64,000 nucleotides of DNA from Halarcobacter sp. (GTDB lineage: Bacteria; Campylobacterota; Campylobacteria; Campylobacterales; Arcobacteraceae): NCBI RefSeq assembly GCF_963676935.1, contig NZ_OY781470.1:2948680-3012679 (forward strand), in the 5' to 3' direction. The stretch's first letter is position 1. Each line of letters opens with the position of its first letter. The notes under the pieces were generated by a model. The model had not been told where the DNA came from. It was given only the letters and a program-made list of their open reading frames with translations, and did not search any database. Both the position numbers and the translations under genes were made by a program. Below are positions 26,261 to 36,764 of the stretch, piece after piece.

Positions 26261-26965
26261 ATGGCTTGCGATACAGGTGCAAAACCAATTGAAAAAAAAG
26301 AAGAATCAAGTGAAAATCAAAATATTATAGAAAATAAAAAGGAAGAAAAAATGAGTTCAAGTTTAGTATTAAGAAAAGTACCAGAGTTTAAAATGGAAGC
26401 ATACGATGCAAAATCAGGACACTATACAGAAGTTAGTAGTGAAGATTACAAAGGTAAATGGCACGTAGTTTGTTTTTATCCAGCAGACTTTACATTTGTT
26501 TGTCCAACAGAAATTGCAGCTATGAATGCAAAATATGATGAATTCCAAGAGTTAGGTGTAGAGATTTTAGCTGTATCAACTGATACAAAATTTTCTCACA
26601 AAAGATTTGTAGAAACAGAACCTTTATTAGAAGGATTAAAACTAACTATTGGTGCTGATTCAACAGGTGCTGTAAGTCGAGCATTTGGTGTTATGATTGA
26701 AGAAGAAGGTATAGCTTTAAGAGGAAGATTTTTAATCAACCCAGAAGGAACTGTAGTAGCTCAAGAGGTTCAAGCACCAATGGTTGGAAGAAACGTAAAT
26801 GAGTTCTTAAGACAAGTAAAAGCTTGGCAACATGCAGAAAAAACTGGTGAAGTTTGTCCAGCTGGATGGGTTCCAGGTAAGAAAACACTTCCAGTTAACA
26901 CTGATGTTGAGCAAATGACAGGTAGAGTTGGTGATTATATCACTGTTGAAGAGATTATGTCATAA
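26261..26965 (+). CDS. Peroxiredoxin, AhpC-type 2-Cys
   Basis: Thiol peroxidase that reduces hydrogen peroxide and organic peroxides. The peroxidatic cysteine is in FYPADFTFVCPTE and the resolving cysteine in GEVCPAGWVPG, the typical 2-Cys AhpC/Prx1 layout. The ATG at 26261, with AAGGAG five bases upstream, gives 234 residues, including an unusual N-terminal extension of about 30 charged residues with a third cysteine (MACDTG). A second ATG at 26351 with its own AAGGAA site gives the usual family start MSSSLVLRKVPEF. Both forms may be made. It is monocistronic up to a strong terminator. Confidence 0.93.
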   Translation: MACDTGAKPIEKKEESSENQNIIENKKEEKMSSSLVLRKVPEFKMEAYDAKSGHYTEVSSEDYKGKWHVVCFYPADFTFVCPTEIAAMNAKYDEFQELGVEILAVSTDTKFSHKRFVETEPLLEGLKLTIGADSTGAVSRAFGVMIEEEGIALRGRFLINPEGTVVAQEVQAPMVGRNVNEFLRQVKAWQHAEKTGEVCPAGWVPGKKTLPVNTDVEQMTGRVGDYITVEEIMS

Positions 26966-26991
26966 AAAGGTTAGTTTTTACTAACCTTTTT
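26964..26991 (+). terminator. Rho-independent terminator after the peroxiredoxin gene
   Basis: A perfect 12-bp stem, AAAAAGGTTAGT (26964-26975) with ACTAACCTTTTT (26980-26991) and a TTTT loop, starts inside the stop codon. A-tract and T-tract on both sides make it functional in principle on both strands. Confidence 0.88.
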
Positions 26992-27004
26992 AAACGGAGT
27001 AAAT

Positions 27005-27439
27005 ATGAAAATTTTAATAACACTATTTTTATTTATAAATTTGAGCTTTGCATCAAGCCTAAAAATTGGTGATGATTTGTCAAGTTTAAAGGTTGAAGAT
27101 CAATTTGATAAAATACTAGAAATAAATAAAAATATAAAAAAAATAATAATAGTTTTTTCGAAAGATAAAGGGGATGAAATAAAAAGTTTTTTAGAAACAA
27201 ATCCAAATTATTTAAAAACAAACAATGCTTTATATTTTGCAGATGTTAGCGCTGCACCAGGATTTGTTACAAATTTATTTATGGTTCCAAAATTTAAAAA
27301 ATATAATTATTCTATAGGACTAATAAGAGATGAAAAAGTAGCTGAAAGTTTTCCAAAAAAAGATGAAAATAATCTAACAATTATAGAACTAGAAGAAAAC
27401 AAAATCTCCTCTATCAAATATGAGAAAAGCCTAAAATAG
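27005..27439 (+). CDS. Secreted thioredoxin-fold-like protein without cysteines (paralogue of 5755-6210)
   Basis: A 144-residue protein with a signal peptide ending about residue 17 (LSFAS), followed by LKIGDDLSSLKVEDQFD, the same opening as the protein at 5755. Later matches include IIIVFSKDKG, FADVSAAPGFVTNLFMVPK and YNYSIGLI. It has no cysteine, so thiol chemistry is excluded. It follows the peroxiredoxin terminator, which suggests a separate or read-through transcript. The function is unknown; its place beside a peroxidase and its paralogue's place beside redox proteins hint at an oxidative-stress role. Confidence 0.65.
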   Translation: MKILITLFLFINLSFASSLKIGDDLSSLKVEDQFDKILEINKNIKKIIIVFSKDKGDEIKSFLETNPNYLKTNNALYFADVSAAPGFVTNLFMVPKFKKYNYSIGLIRDEKVAESFPKKDENNLTIIELEENKISSIKYEKSLK

Positions 27440-27445
27440 GTTTTT
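27425..27445 (+). terminator. Terminator-like hairpin at the end of the thioredoxin-like gene
   Basis: AAAAGCCTA and TAGGTTTTT pair across AAA, with one G-T wobble, and end in a T run. The hairpin overlaps the stop codon of the gene at 27005-27439. Confidence 0.6.
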
Positions 27446-27456
27446 CTTATTTAACT

Positions 27457-27515
27457 TAATAGTTGCGGTCGTAAATAATCTGTTACTAACTAAATTTTAT
27501 AGACCGCAACTATTA
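27457..27515. repeat. 14-bp perfect inverted repeat with a 31-base spacer
   Basis: TAATAGTTGCGGTC at 27457-27470 is perfectly repeated in inverted orientation at 27502-27515. The arms are more G+C-rich than their surroundings. It lies between two convergent genes, so it may be a bidirectional terminator with a large loop, or the ends of a tiny decayed mobile element. Confidence 0.7.
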
Positions 27516-27517
27516 GG

Positions 27518-28192
27518 CTACAATATTTTATACCCTGCTGCATATATATTTTCAATTGTATCTTTAGGAAGTTTTTTTCTAAGACGCTTGATTATATCTT
27601 TTAGTTTTGAACTATGTTCTAAATCTATAATATCATCCCAAAGGTAAAGTGCTATCTCATCACTTGAAAACACCTTATCTTTTTTTGATGTAAGCAATTC
27701 TATTAGAAGTGTTTCATGCTTAGTAAGCTTTATTTCATTGTTTTCAAAAAATAGTATTTTAGAGCTCTTATTCCATTTTAAACCATTTTTAAAGTATAAG
27801 TATTCATTTTCATTGTTTAATTGTTTAAACTGCTTTGTAGCTTCATTTAAAGCTTTTTTCAACTCCATTCTTGAGATTGGTTTTGGAAGATATTTTGTTA
27901 GATTTAATTCAGCTGCAAATAAAAGTTTATCTTGTTCTAAGTGTGCTGTTAAGATTATAACTCTTGTTAGATTATCTTCTTCTCTAATTTGTTTTGTTAG
28001 TTCAAGACCATTTAGTATAGGCATATTTATATCAAGAAGCATAATATTTGGTTTATATTGTTTATAAACATCTAAAGCTTCTTTTCCATTTGAAACAATA
28101 TAAACCTCTTTAAAATATCTTTTTAGATACCTTCCATAGTTTTCCCTTGTTTCTAATTCATCTTCTGCGTATAAAAGAGTCAAACTATTCAT
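27518..28192 (-). CDS. Response regulator with winged-helix output
   Basis: A 224-residue regulator. The receiver has E10-D11, the phosphoacceptor D54 in MLLDINMP and the lysine in YLPKPIS. The C-terminal part (about 130-224) is a compact OmpR-like winged helix with LTKHETLLIELLTSKKDKVFS and a short ending, AAGYKIL. It overlaps the upstream kinase gene by eight bases and forms a two-component pair with it. Such short pairs are common in Arcobacter-like genomes; the target is unknown. Confidence 0.88.
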   Translation of the reverse strand: MNSLTLLYAEDELETRENYGRYLKRYFKEVYIVSNGKEALDVYKQYKPNIMLLDINMPILNGLELTKQIREEDNLTRVIILTAHLEQDKLLFAAELNLTKYLPKPISRMELKKALNEATKQFKQLNNENEYLYFKNGLKWNKSSKILFFENNEIKLTKHETLLIELLTSKKDKVFSSDEIALYLWDDIIDLEHSSKLKDIIKRLRKKLPKDTIENIYAAGYKIL

Positions 28193-29045
28193 TCTCTTCC
28201 TTAGATAATATAATAGAAAATTTAGCTCCTAAATTTTCATTTTCAACTTTTAGTTCCCCATGCATAGATTTTTCAACTATCATTTTTGCCATACAAAGTC
28301 CATGACCAGTCCCTTGTGAGTGTGGTTTTGTTGTAAAGTATGGGTCAAAAATTTTTTCAAAAAACTCTTGGGGTATTCCACCGCCGTTATCACTTATCTC
28401 TAAATAAGCTTTATTGTCAACTATTCCTATAAAAATTTGGATTTTTGGATTTTCTATATTGTTATCTACTAAAACATCTTTTGCATTATTAAGTATTACT
28501 AAAATAGCTTGTACAAACTCTTTTTTTACACCTAGTACTTTTGAATCCTCTTGAATCTCAAATTTACACTCAATTTGTTTTGATTCAAAAAGTTTATATA
28601 CAAGTGCAAAAGCAGTATCAAAAGCCTCTTTTATATAAAAAACCTCTTTTTCCTCATTTGGTTGTAAATAGTTATTAAAACTCTCAATAGTATCTGACAT
28701 ATAAAAGGTTAATTTCTCTATCTCATTTAGATGCTCTTCTAATTTTTCACTATCAAGTTTTTTATCTTCAAAATCTGCTTCTATATTTGCAACTACAGAA
28801 TTTATTTGTGAAAGGGGCTGTTTCCATTGATGGGCTATATGAGCTAAAGTTTCCCCAACTGCCGCAAGTTTTGATTGGGCAATTAAAAGTTTATCTTTAT
28901 CTCTTAATTCATTAAGTTGTTTATTTACCTCTTTTTCTAATTTTTTATTATAACTTATTTTTGAAATTATAAAAAATACAAGTGCTAAGGCAAAAATTAT
29001 AAATATAAATACATAATGTTGATTTTGAAGAGCTAGATCAAACAT
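28185..29045 (-). CDS. Sensor histidine kinase with a short membrane anchor
   Basis: A 286-residue kinase with one N-terminal membrane helix (about 12-30), a coiled-coil segment and the kinase core: H box [15 protein letters not shown] with H72, N box [14 protein letters not shown]1 DNGGGIP and G2 [10 protein letters not shown]. The HQW-K/R-QPL form is the HATPase subgroup typical of Campylobacterota. It has almost no periplasmic loop, so it may sense within the membrane or through another protein. A TTG at 29051 could add two residues. It is paired with the regulator gene that follows. Confidence 0.88.
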   Translation of the reverse strand: MFDLALQNQHYVFIFIIFALALVFFIISKISYNKKLEKEVNKQLNELRDKDKLLIAQSKLAAVGETLAHIAHQWKQPLSQINSVVANIEADFEDKKLDSEKLEEHLNEIEKLTFYMSDTIESFNNYLQPNEEKEVFYIKEAFDTAFALVYKLFESKQIECKFEIQEDSKVLGVKKEFVQAILVILNNAKDVLVDNNIENPKIQIFIGIVDNKAYLEISDNGGGIPQEFFEKIFDPYFTTKPHSQGTGHGLCMAKMIVEKSMHGELKVENENLGAKFSIILSKEENE

Positions 29046-29057
29046 TATCAATCACAT

Positions 29058-29633
29058 CTATTTTATAACTTTTTGTAGTGCTTCTACAATAGCTTTTGAT
29101 TCTAAAGATTTAATTTTATTTTCTAGTGATTCTACAGTCTCAGTATTAGAAATATCTAACATTTTTTGTAATATATATTCACCCTCATCATAATTTTCAT
29201 TTACGAAATGAATAGTACAACCAGATTCTTTTTCTTTTGCTTCAATAACTGCTTTATGTACATTTGTTCCAAACATTCCTTTTCCACCAAATTTTGGTAA
29301 AAGTGCTGGATGGGAATTTATAATTTTATTTTCATAAGTACTAATAAGATTTTTTTCCAATTTTTTCATAAATCCAGATAAAAAGATGAAATCAACTTTA
29401 AACTCAAGCATAAGATTTGTAATTTTTTCATCTAAATTTTCATCTGGAAATTTTTTTGAATTTATTATAAAATTTGGCACATTTTTATTTTCTGCTTTTT
29501 TTAATACATTTGCATCACTATTGTTTGATATTACAAGTACAACTTGCGCATCTAAAATTTTTTCTTCACACGCTTTTTGTATAGTTTCAAAGCCACTACC
29601 ATTGTGTGAGGCTAAAATTCCAATTCTTTTCAT
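29058..29633 (-). CDS. purN: Phosphoribosylglycinamide formyltransferase
   Basis: A 191-residue enzyme of purine synthesis that formylates GAR with 10-formyl-tetrahydrofolate. The folate and active-site blocks are visible: N-terminal ILASHNGSGFETI, INSHPALLPKFGGKGMFG with the catalytic Asn and His, and SGCTIHFVNENYDEGEYI with the catalytic Asp. The opening ILASHNGSG replaces the more usual VLxSGxGSN. It lies between a kinase gene and ruvC on the minus strand. The assignment is sound. Confidence 0.9.
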   Translation of the reverse strand: MKRIGILASHNGSGFETIQKACEEKILDAQVVLVISNNSDANVLKKAENKNVPNFIINSKKFPDENLDEKITNLMLEFKVDFIFLSGFMKKLEKNLISTYENKIINSHPALLPKFGGKGMFGTNVHKAVIEAKEKESGCTIHFVNENYDEGEYILQKMLDISNTETVESLENKIKSLESKAIVEALQKVIK

Positions 29634-29692
29634 TTTTTTCCCTATAAATTTATGAGGCGAATTATAACAATATTTTTTTAAATCCCAAAACT

Positions 29693-30160
29693 CTATTTTA
29701 ATCTTTGAGAATGAGTAAGTGCTATTGCTATTGCATCTGTAATATCTAATGGTTTTATCTCTTTTTTTATTCCAAGTAATCTTTTTACCATAAAAGCTAC
29801 TTGCTCTTTTTGTGCTTTTCCATTTCCGGTAACTGCTTGTTTAACTTGCAAAGGCGTATATTCTGCAAAATGTCCAAACTCTTGTAAAACTTTTAAAGAG
29901 ATTGCACCTCTAAATTGTGCTAGTTTAATAACTGTTTTTGGATTAAAAGCATAAAACATATCCTCTATTGCAACTTCATTAATATCATATTTTTTAAAAA
30001 TCATTTCAAGCCCTTCACACATCTCCACAATCTGTTCTTGAAGGATTTTTGTTTTAATTTTAATCAAGCCTGCTTCTATCAATTTCACATTATTTCCCAC
30101 TTTTTCAATAACTGCATATCCACAGTTTCTTGTTCCCGGGTCAATTCCTAATATTTTCAA
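29693..30160 (-). CDS. ruvC: Crossover junction endodeoxyribonuclease RuvC
   Basis: Resolves Holliday junctions with RuvAB. The catalytic acidic residues lie in [27 protein letters not shown] and the C-terminal [12 protein letters not shown]. The open frame runs upstream to 30238, but the family starts at MKILGIDPG, which corresponds to a TTG at 30160, giving 155 residues, the usual length. The longer form would place 26 extra residues over a DnaA-box cluster and is unlikely. ruvC next to dnaA is a conserved Campylobacterota arrangement. Confidence 0.93.
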   Translation of the reverse strand: MKILGIDPGTRNCGYAVIEKVGNNVKLIEAGLIKIKTKILQEQIVEMCEGLEMIFKKYDINEVAIEDMFYAFNPKTVIKLAQFRGAISLKVLQEFGHFAEYTPLQVKQAVTGNGKAQKEQVAFMVKRLLGIKKEIKPLDITDAIAIALTHSQRLK

Positions 30161-30349
30161 CTTTTCACATTTCCTTAATTTTAAACTATTCACACTATGT
30201 AAGTGCTCTATAATCGTACATTTTACATAAATATTCACTTAAGTTCAAAAAGTTCTTCACATTATAAAAAATTTTTATTCACCTGTGAAAAACTTTTAAA
30301 GTTTATTTAGATATAATCTATCAATTTATATATAAAGAGTAAGTATTTA
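30160..30349. other. oriC part 1: DnaA-box cluster upstream of dnaA
   Basis: Six TTCAC-core DnaA-box candidates lie within about 130 bases: plus-strand cores near 30164, 30189, 30234, 30257 and 30278 (the last as TTATTCACC) and a minus-strand core near 30285 (TTTTTCACA). An AT-only stretch, with TTATATATAAAG, follows toward dnaA near 30320-30335. The order ruvC-[boxes]-dnaA-[boxes]-dnaN matches the bipartite origins known for this phylum. Confidence 0.75.
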
Positions 30350-31657
30350 ATGACAAGTAAAGAGTTTTTAACTATTATTAAAAAAGAAGCTAATCCAACA
30401 GATTATAAAAGATATCTAAAACAATTAAGCTACAAAAAAATTTCTTCTGATGATAAACTAGCAGTATTTGAAGTTTCAAATAGATATCTAGCATCTTGGA
30501 TAAAAAGTAAATACAAGCCTTTAATTCAGCACTGTTTTGAAATCTATGATGGTACTAAACCAGATATTGAAATAAAAATAACAGGTGAAAAGAAAAGTAA
30601 AAAAGAGATAATTTCAGAAAAAGCAAAAAGTGAAGCAACTGAAAGTACTATCCTAAACCCTTCATATACATTTGATTCTTTTGTTTTAGGAAGTTCTAAC
30701 CAAATGGCATATAATGCCTCTTTGGCAGTATCGGAAAAACCAGGTATTCAATACAATCCTTTATTTATTTATGGTGGAACTGGACTTGGTAAAACTCACC
30801 TTTTACAATCTATTGGTAATGATGCAATTGAAAAAGGTAAAACTGTAATCTACGTAACAATTGAACAGTTTATGAACGATTTTACCTTCTCAATCAAAAA
30901 TAAAAATATGGAACATTTTAGAAGTAAATACCGAAAATGCGATGTTTTATTAATAGATGATATCCAATTTTTAAGTGGGAAAGAGCAAACTCAAGAGGAA
31001 TTTTTTCACACCTTTAATGAACTTCATAATGCAAAAAAACAAATAGTGATGACAAGTGATAGACTTCCTTCACAAATTGCAGGTTTAGTTGATAGATTAA
31101 AATCAAGATTTGAATGGGGACTTACAGCAGATATCCAAATTCCAGGTCTTGAAACAAAAATTGCGATTATTGAAAAGAAAAGTGAATTAAACGGTATTAA
31201 TCTAAGTAGAGAAATCGTAAACTACATAGCTACTAACTTAGATAATTCTATTAGAGAAATAGAGGGTGTTCTAATCAAACTAAATGCAAGTGCTTCACTA
31301 CTTAATCAAGAGATAAATTTAGAACTTGCTCAAAATCTTTTAAAAGAACAAATTAAAGAAAAAAAAGAAAATATCAAATTACCTGATATAATATCACTTG
31401 TAGCAAATGAATTAAATATCAAACCAAGTGATATAAAATCTAAGAAAAGAACTGCTACAGTAGCAAATGCTAGAAGAGTAGTAATATATCTTGCTAGAGA
31501 ATTAACTCATAACTCTATGCCAGATATTGCTAAATTTTTAGGTATGAAAGATCATAGTTCAATATCTAAAAATATTCAAAAAACAAATGAGTTAATAGAA
31601 ACGGATGAAAACTTTAAATTAATCATCCAAAATCTAAAAAATAAAATCATACATTAA
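30350..31657 (+). CDS. dnaA: Chromosomal replication initiator DnaA
   Basis: A 435-residue AAA+ protein that binds DnaA boxes and opens the origin. It shows an N-terminal helicase-loading domain (1 to about 80), Walker A GGTGLGKTH at 142-150, Walker B VLLIDDIQFLSG, the sensor region VDRLKSRFEWGL, and the C-terminal DNA-binding signature with RRVVIYLARELT and KDHSSISKNI. Length and domain order are normal. It is flanked on both sides by DnaA-box clusters and followed by dnaN and gyrB. Confidence 0.98.
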   Translation: MTSKEFLTIIKKEANPTDYKRYLKQLSYKKISSDDKLAVFEVSNRYLASWIKSKYKPLIQHCFEIYDGTKPDIEIKITGEKKSKKEIISEKAKSEATESTILNPSYTFDSFVLGSSNQMAYNASLAVSEKPGIQYNPLFIYGGTGLGKTHLLQSIGNDAIEKGKTVIYVTIEQFMNDFTFSIKNKNMEHFRSKYRKCDVLLIDDIQFLSGKEQTQEEFFHTFNELHNAKKQIVMTSDRLPSQIAGLVDRLKSRFEWGLTADIQIPGLETKIAIIEKKSELNGINLSREIVNYIATNLDNSIREIEGVLIKLNASASLLNQEINLELAQNLLKEQIKEKKENIKLPDIISLVANELNIKPSDIKSKKRTATVANARRVVIYLARELTHNSMPDIAKFLGMKDHSSISKNIQKTNELIETDENFKLIIQNLKNKIIH

Positions 31658-31823
31658 GGAGTGGAAAAAAAAGTTTAAAGTAAAAGTGTGAAAAGGTGTG
31701 AACTATTAAGAGTGTTTATTCACATACACAAAGTACCAAGAATAGATACCGTAAGTAATGTTTTCATCTTTTCACATTGTCTACTACTTCCACTAATTAA
31801 TATAAATAAATAGGAGCTAATAA
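31658..31823. other. oriC part 2: DnaA-box cluster between dnaA and dnaN
   Basis: Four candidate boxes lie in 166 bases: minus-strand CTTTTCACA (about 31687-31695) and TAGTTCACA (31697-31705), and plus-strand TTATTCACA (31716-31724, a classic box) and CTTTTCACA (31768-31776). An AT-rich stretch before the dnaN ribosome site (about 31793-31812) could serve as an unwinding element. The dnaN promoter must also lie here. Confidence 0.78.
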
Positions 31824-32894
31824 ATGAAGTTCATAATAACAAAAAGCATATTTGAAAATATTGTCTCGTCAATGCAACCTTTTTTAGAAAAAAAAGATGC
31901 AAGTTCTATTACTTCACATATATACTTAGAAGTAAATAATTCTAAATTAACATTAAAAGCAACAGATTATGAAATAGGACTAGAATGTACTATTGAATCT
32001 ATTACTGAAGCTATATATGGAAAAGCCACAGTAAATGGTTCAAATCTACTTGGTATTATTAAAAGATTAAAAGATGCAGATATTATTATTGAAACTGCAG
32101 ATAACAATCTTATTATTAAACAAAACAAGTCTACATTTAAACTTCCTATGTATGATGCAGATGAATATCCATCTCTTAACTTACAAAATGATTTAAAACA
32201 TTTAGAGATATCTACTATTAATTTAATTAATTCTATTAGAAAAATTACTCCTGCAATTGATAACAATAATCCAAAATTTGAATTAAATGGTGCATTAATT
32301 GATATCAAAAGTTCAAAAATAAATTTTGTATCAACTGACACTAGAAGATTAGCAATTTCTCATTTACAAAATATTTCAAATGCCGAAGCACAATTTATTA
32401 TTCCTAAAAAAGCTATCATAGAAATTCAAAAACTGTTTTTAGATGAAGCAAATGTGATGTATGATGAAAACAATTTAATTGTTTCTAATTCAAATATGAA
32501 ATTTTTTACAAAACTTATTAATGGAAGATTTCCAGATTATGAAAGAATTATTCCACAAAGTTTAAAATACAATATGACTATTCCTAAAAGTATGTTAGTA
32601 GAATCTATAAAATTAGTAACTTCACTATTCTCAAATATTAAAATTACTTTTAGACCACACTCTATTGTATTTGAATCATTAGATGAGGATACAGAGTCTA
32701 AAACTCAAATTGATATTGAATTAAATATTGATCAAGAGTTTTATCTTGCAGTAAATGCAAAATATATGCTTGACTTTTTAAGTCAAACAAACAACGAAGA
32801 TGTTAAGATTGGATTCAATGAATCAAATTTACCATTCTATTTAGAAGATGAAAAATTCTTTACAATTGTAATGCCAATCGTTTTAGAAAAATAA
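31824..32894 (+). CDS. dnaN: DNA polymerase III beta subunit (sliding clamp)
   Basis: A 356-residue processivity clamp. The three-domain repeat layout, the N-terminal MKFIITKSIFENIVS, the central STDTRRLAI block (typical TDTHRLA) and the C-terminal VMPIVLEK (typical IMPMRL) identify it. An AGGAG site precedes the ATG. It lies between the second part of the origin and gyrB, the standard order. Confidence 0.97.
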   Translation: MKFIITKSIFENIVSSMQPFLEKKDASSITSHIYLEVNNSKLTLKATDYEIGLECTIESITEAIYGKATVNGSNLLGIIKRLKDADIIIETADNNLIIKQNKSTFKLPMYDADEYPSLNLQNDLKHLEISTINLINSIRKITPAIDNNNPKFELNGALIDIKSSKINFVSTDTRRLAISHLQNISNAEAQFIIPKKAIIEIQKLFLDEANVMYDENNLIVSNSNMKFFTKLINGRFPDYERIIPQSLKYNMTIPKSMLVESIKLVTSLFSNIKITFRPHSIVFESLDEDTESKTQIDIELNIDQEFYLAVNAKYMLDFLSQTNNEDVKIGFNESNLPFYLEDEKFFTIVMPIVLEK

Positions 32895-32900
32895 ATTTAA

Positions 32901-35237
<2,337 letters not shown>

Positions 35238-35239
35238 AT

Positions 35240-35265
35240 AAAAAAGAGGTTATCTCCTCTTTTTT
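35240..35265 (+). terminator. Rho-independent terminator after gyrB
   Basis: AAAAAAGAGG (35240-35249) pairs perfectly with CCTCTTTTTT (35256-35265) around a six-base loop, three bases after the gyrB stop, ending in a T run. Confidence 0.9.
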
Positions 35266-35303
35266 ACTTTCCTATCAAATATTCTCAATATATTTGGAGA
35301 TTT

Positions 35304-35822
35304 ATGAAAAACAAAAAATTTTTATCTTATGAAGCTAAGATAATTTTAGGTGTAATAATACTTATTACAATTATATTATTGCCATTTAGTATTTCTGATT
35401 ATTTTTTTTCAGTTGAAAATAGTTTAAAAAATTTTTATACTAAATATTTAGAAAAGTATCCTTTATGGATAGATATATTAGTACTTGTTTCTCCTGTGTT
35501 AATTTATACATTAATTGTTGAAATAAGAAAAAATAGATCAGATTATAAAGAAGATATTATTTATAATGTTAAATGGAAATGGGAATGGTCAAGGGATAAA
35601 ATAGTTAATTTACAATGTTTTTGTCCAATTTGTGATGAAGAATTGTATTATGATAATTTATATAATGAAAATAATTTAAAACTTCAAAAATTAGATTTTA
35701 TTTGTGATAAATGTAATAAAGTTGTAACATCAATACCCTATAGTAACAATGTTTCAAGATCATCTTTAAATATTAAAAAAGAGATAGAAAGAGTAATTAG
35801 AAAAAAAATGATGAAGATATAA
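35304..35822 (+). CDS. Small membrane protein with a C-terminal zinc-ribbon-like motif
   Basis: I do not recognise a named family. The 172 residues contain two membrane helices (about 11-32 and 52-72) and a soluble C-terminal domain with two CxxC pairs, CPICDEELYYD and FICDKCNK, about 30 residues apart, which is a typical zinc-ribbon spacing. The last 30 residues are basic. It stands alone between the gyrB terminator and a sulfurtransferase gene. A membrane-anchored regulator or nucleic-acid-binding role is conceivable but unsupported. Confidence 0.7.
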   Translation: MKNKKFLSYEAKIILGVIILITIILLPFSISDYFFSVENSLKNFYTKYLEKYPLWIDILVLVSPVLIYTLIVEIRKNRSDYKEDIIYNVKWKWEWSRDKIVNLQCFCPICDEELYYDNLYNENNLKLQKLDFICDKCNKVVTSIPYSNNVSRSSLNIKKEIERVIRKKMMKI

Positions 35823-35884
35823 TTATATATTCATTATTTTAAAATATTTTTTATGATAAAATTTTATTATAATAAGGGAATTAA

Positions 35885-36757
35885 ATGAATTTTTTAAAAT
35901 ATTTTTTAGTTTTATGTCTTTTTTTGACTCAATTATTTTCATCTGAATTAAAAACAAATGAAGAAATTCCTGCAATTGTCAGTGTAAATTGGTTAAAAAC
36001 AAATTATAATAATCCAAATTTAGTAATTGTTGATTTAAGGGATAAAGAGGAATATCTAAAAGGGCATATTAAAAATGCAGTAAATATCCCAGGATTAAAA
36101 TCTTTATTTGATGAAAAATTCATGATGCCAAAACTTGATTTTTTAAGAAATTTAATGAGTAACGCAGGTATAGATAGTACAAGTAAAGTAGTTGCTTATG
36201 ACAATGGTGATTTTATTTGGGCTGCAAGATTTTATTGGATATTGGAAACATTAGGACATGACGAGGTTGGTCTTTTAAAAGTTGCTTATGGACCACTTAT
36301 AGAAAAAGAGTTTACTATTTCAAATGATGAATATAAACCAAAAAAGAAAGAGTTTATTCCTAGAGTTGACAATGAAAAAATCCAAACTAAACTTAGTACT
36401 CTTTTAGCAATTGGTAAAAAAACTATTATTGATGGTAGAAAAAGGTCTCATTATGAAGGGAAAGAGTCTTTAGCAAAAAGATTTGGTCATATTCCAACTG
36501 CTAAAAATTATGCTTGTACACAAAACTATCAAGTAACAGAAAATGGTAATGCAATGAAGGATTTAGACCAATTAAAAGAGGTTTATAAAGATGTTTCAAA
36601 AGATAAAGAGATAATTCTATATTGTGATGGTGGTGCAGAAGCTGCGTTAAACTATATTGTACTTCAAGAATTGGGTTACAATGTATCTGTTTATGACGGT
36701 TCTTGGCTTGAATGGGGGAATGATAAAGAAGTTCCTATTGAAAATCCATCAAAGTAG
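35885..36757 (+). CDS. Periplasmic two-domain rhodanese (sulfurtransferase)
   Basis: A 290-residue protein with a signal peptide (about 1-20) and two rhodanese domains. The N-terminal domain has VIVDLRDKEEYLKGHI but no catalytic cysteine; the C-terminal domain has IIDGRKRSHYEG and the active-site loop YCDGGAEAA with the cysteine near residue 247. The loop is C-x-G-G where classic thiosulfate sulfurtransferases have CRKG and mercaptopyruvate enzymes CGSG, so the sulfur donor is uncertain. It starts about 60 bases after the previous gene and ends seven bases before a kinase gene. Confidence 0.85.
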   Translation: MNFLKYFLVLCLFLTQLFSSELKTNEEIPAIVSVNWLKTNYNNPNLVIVDLRDKEEYLKGHIKNAVNIPGLKSLFDEKFMMPKLDFLRNLMSNAGIDSTSKVVAYDNGDFIWAARFYWILETLGHDEVGLLKVAYGPLIEKEFTISNDEYKPKKKEFIPRVDNEKIQTKLSTLLAIGKKTIIDGRKRSHYEGKESLAKRFGHIPTAKNYACTQNYQVTENGNAMKDLDQLKEVYKDVSKDKEIILYCDGGAEAALNYIVLQELGYNVSVYDGSWLEWGNDKEVPIENPSK

Positions 36758-36764
36758 TTAAAAT

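Noticed and set aside
30161-30238. Longer RuvC starting at 30238
   Set aside because: It would add 26 residues before the conserved MKILGIDPG start and cover DnaA boxes.
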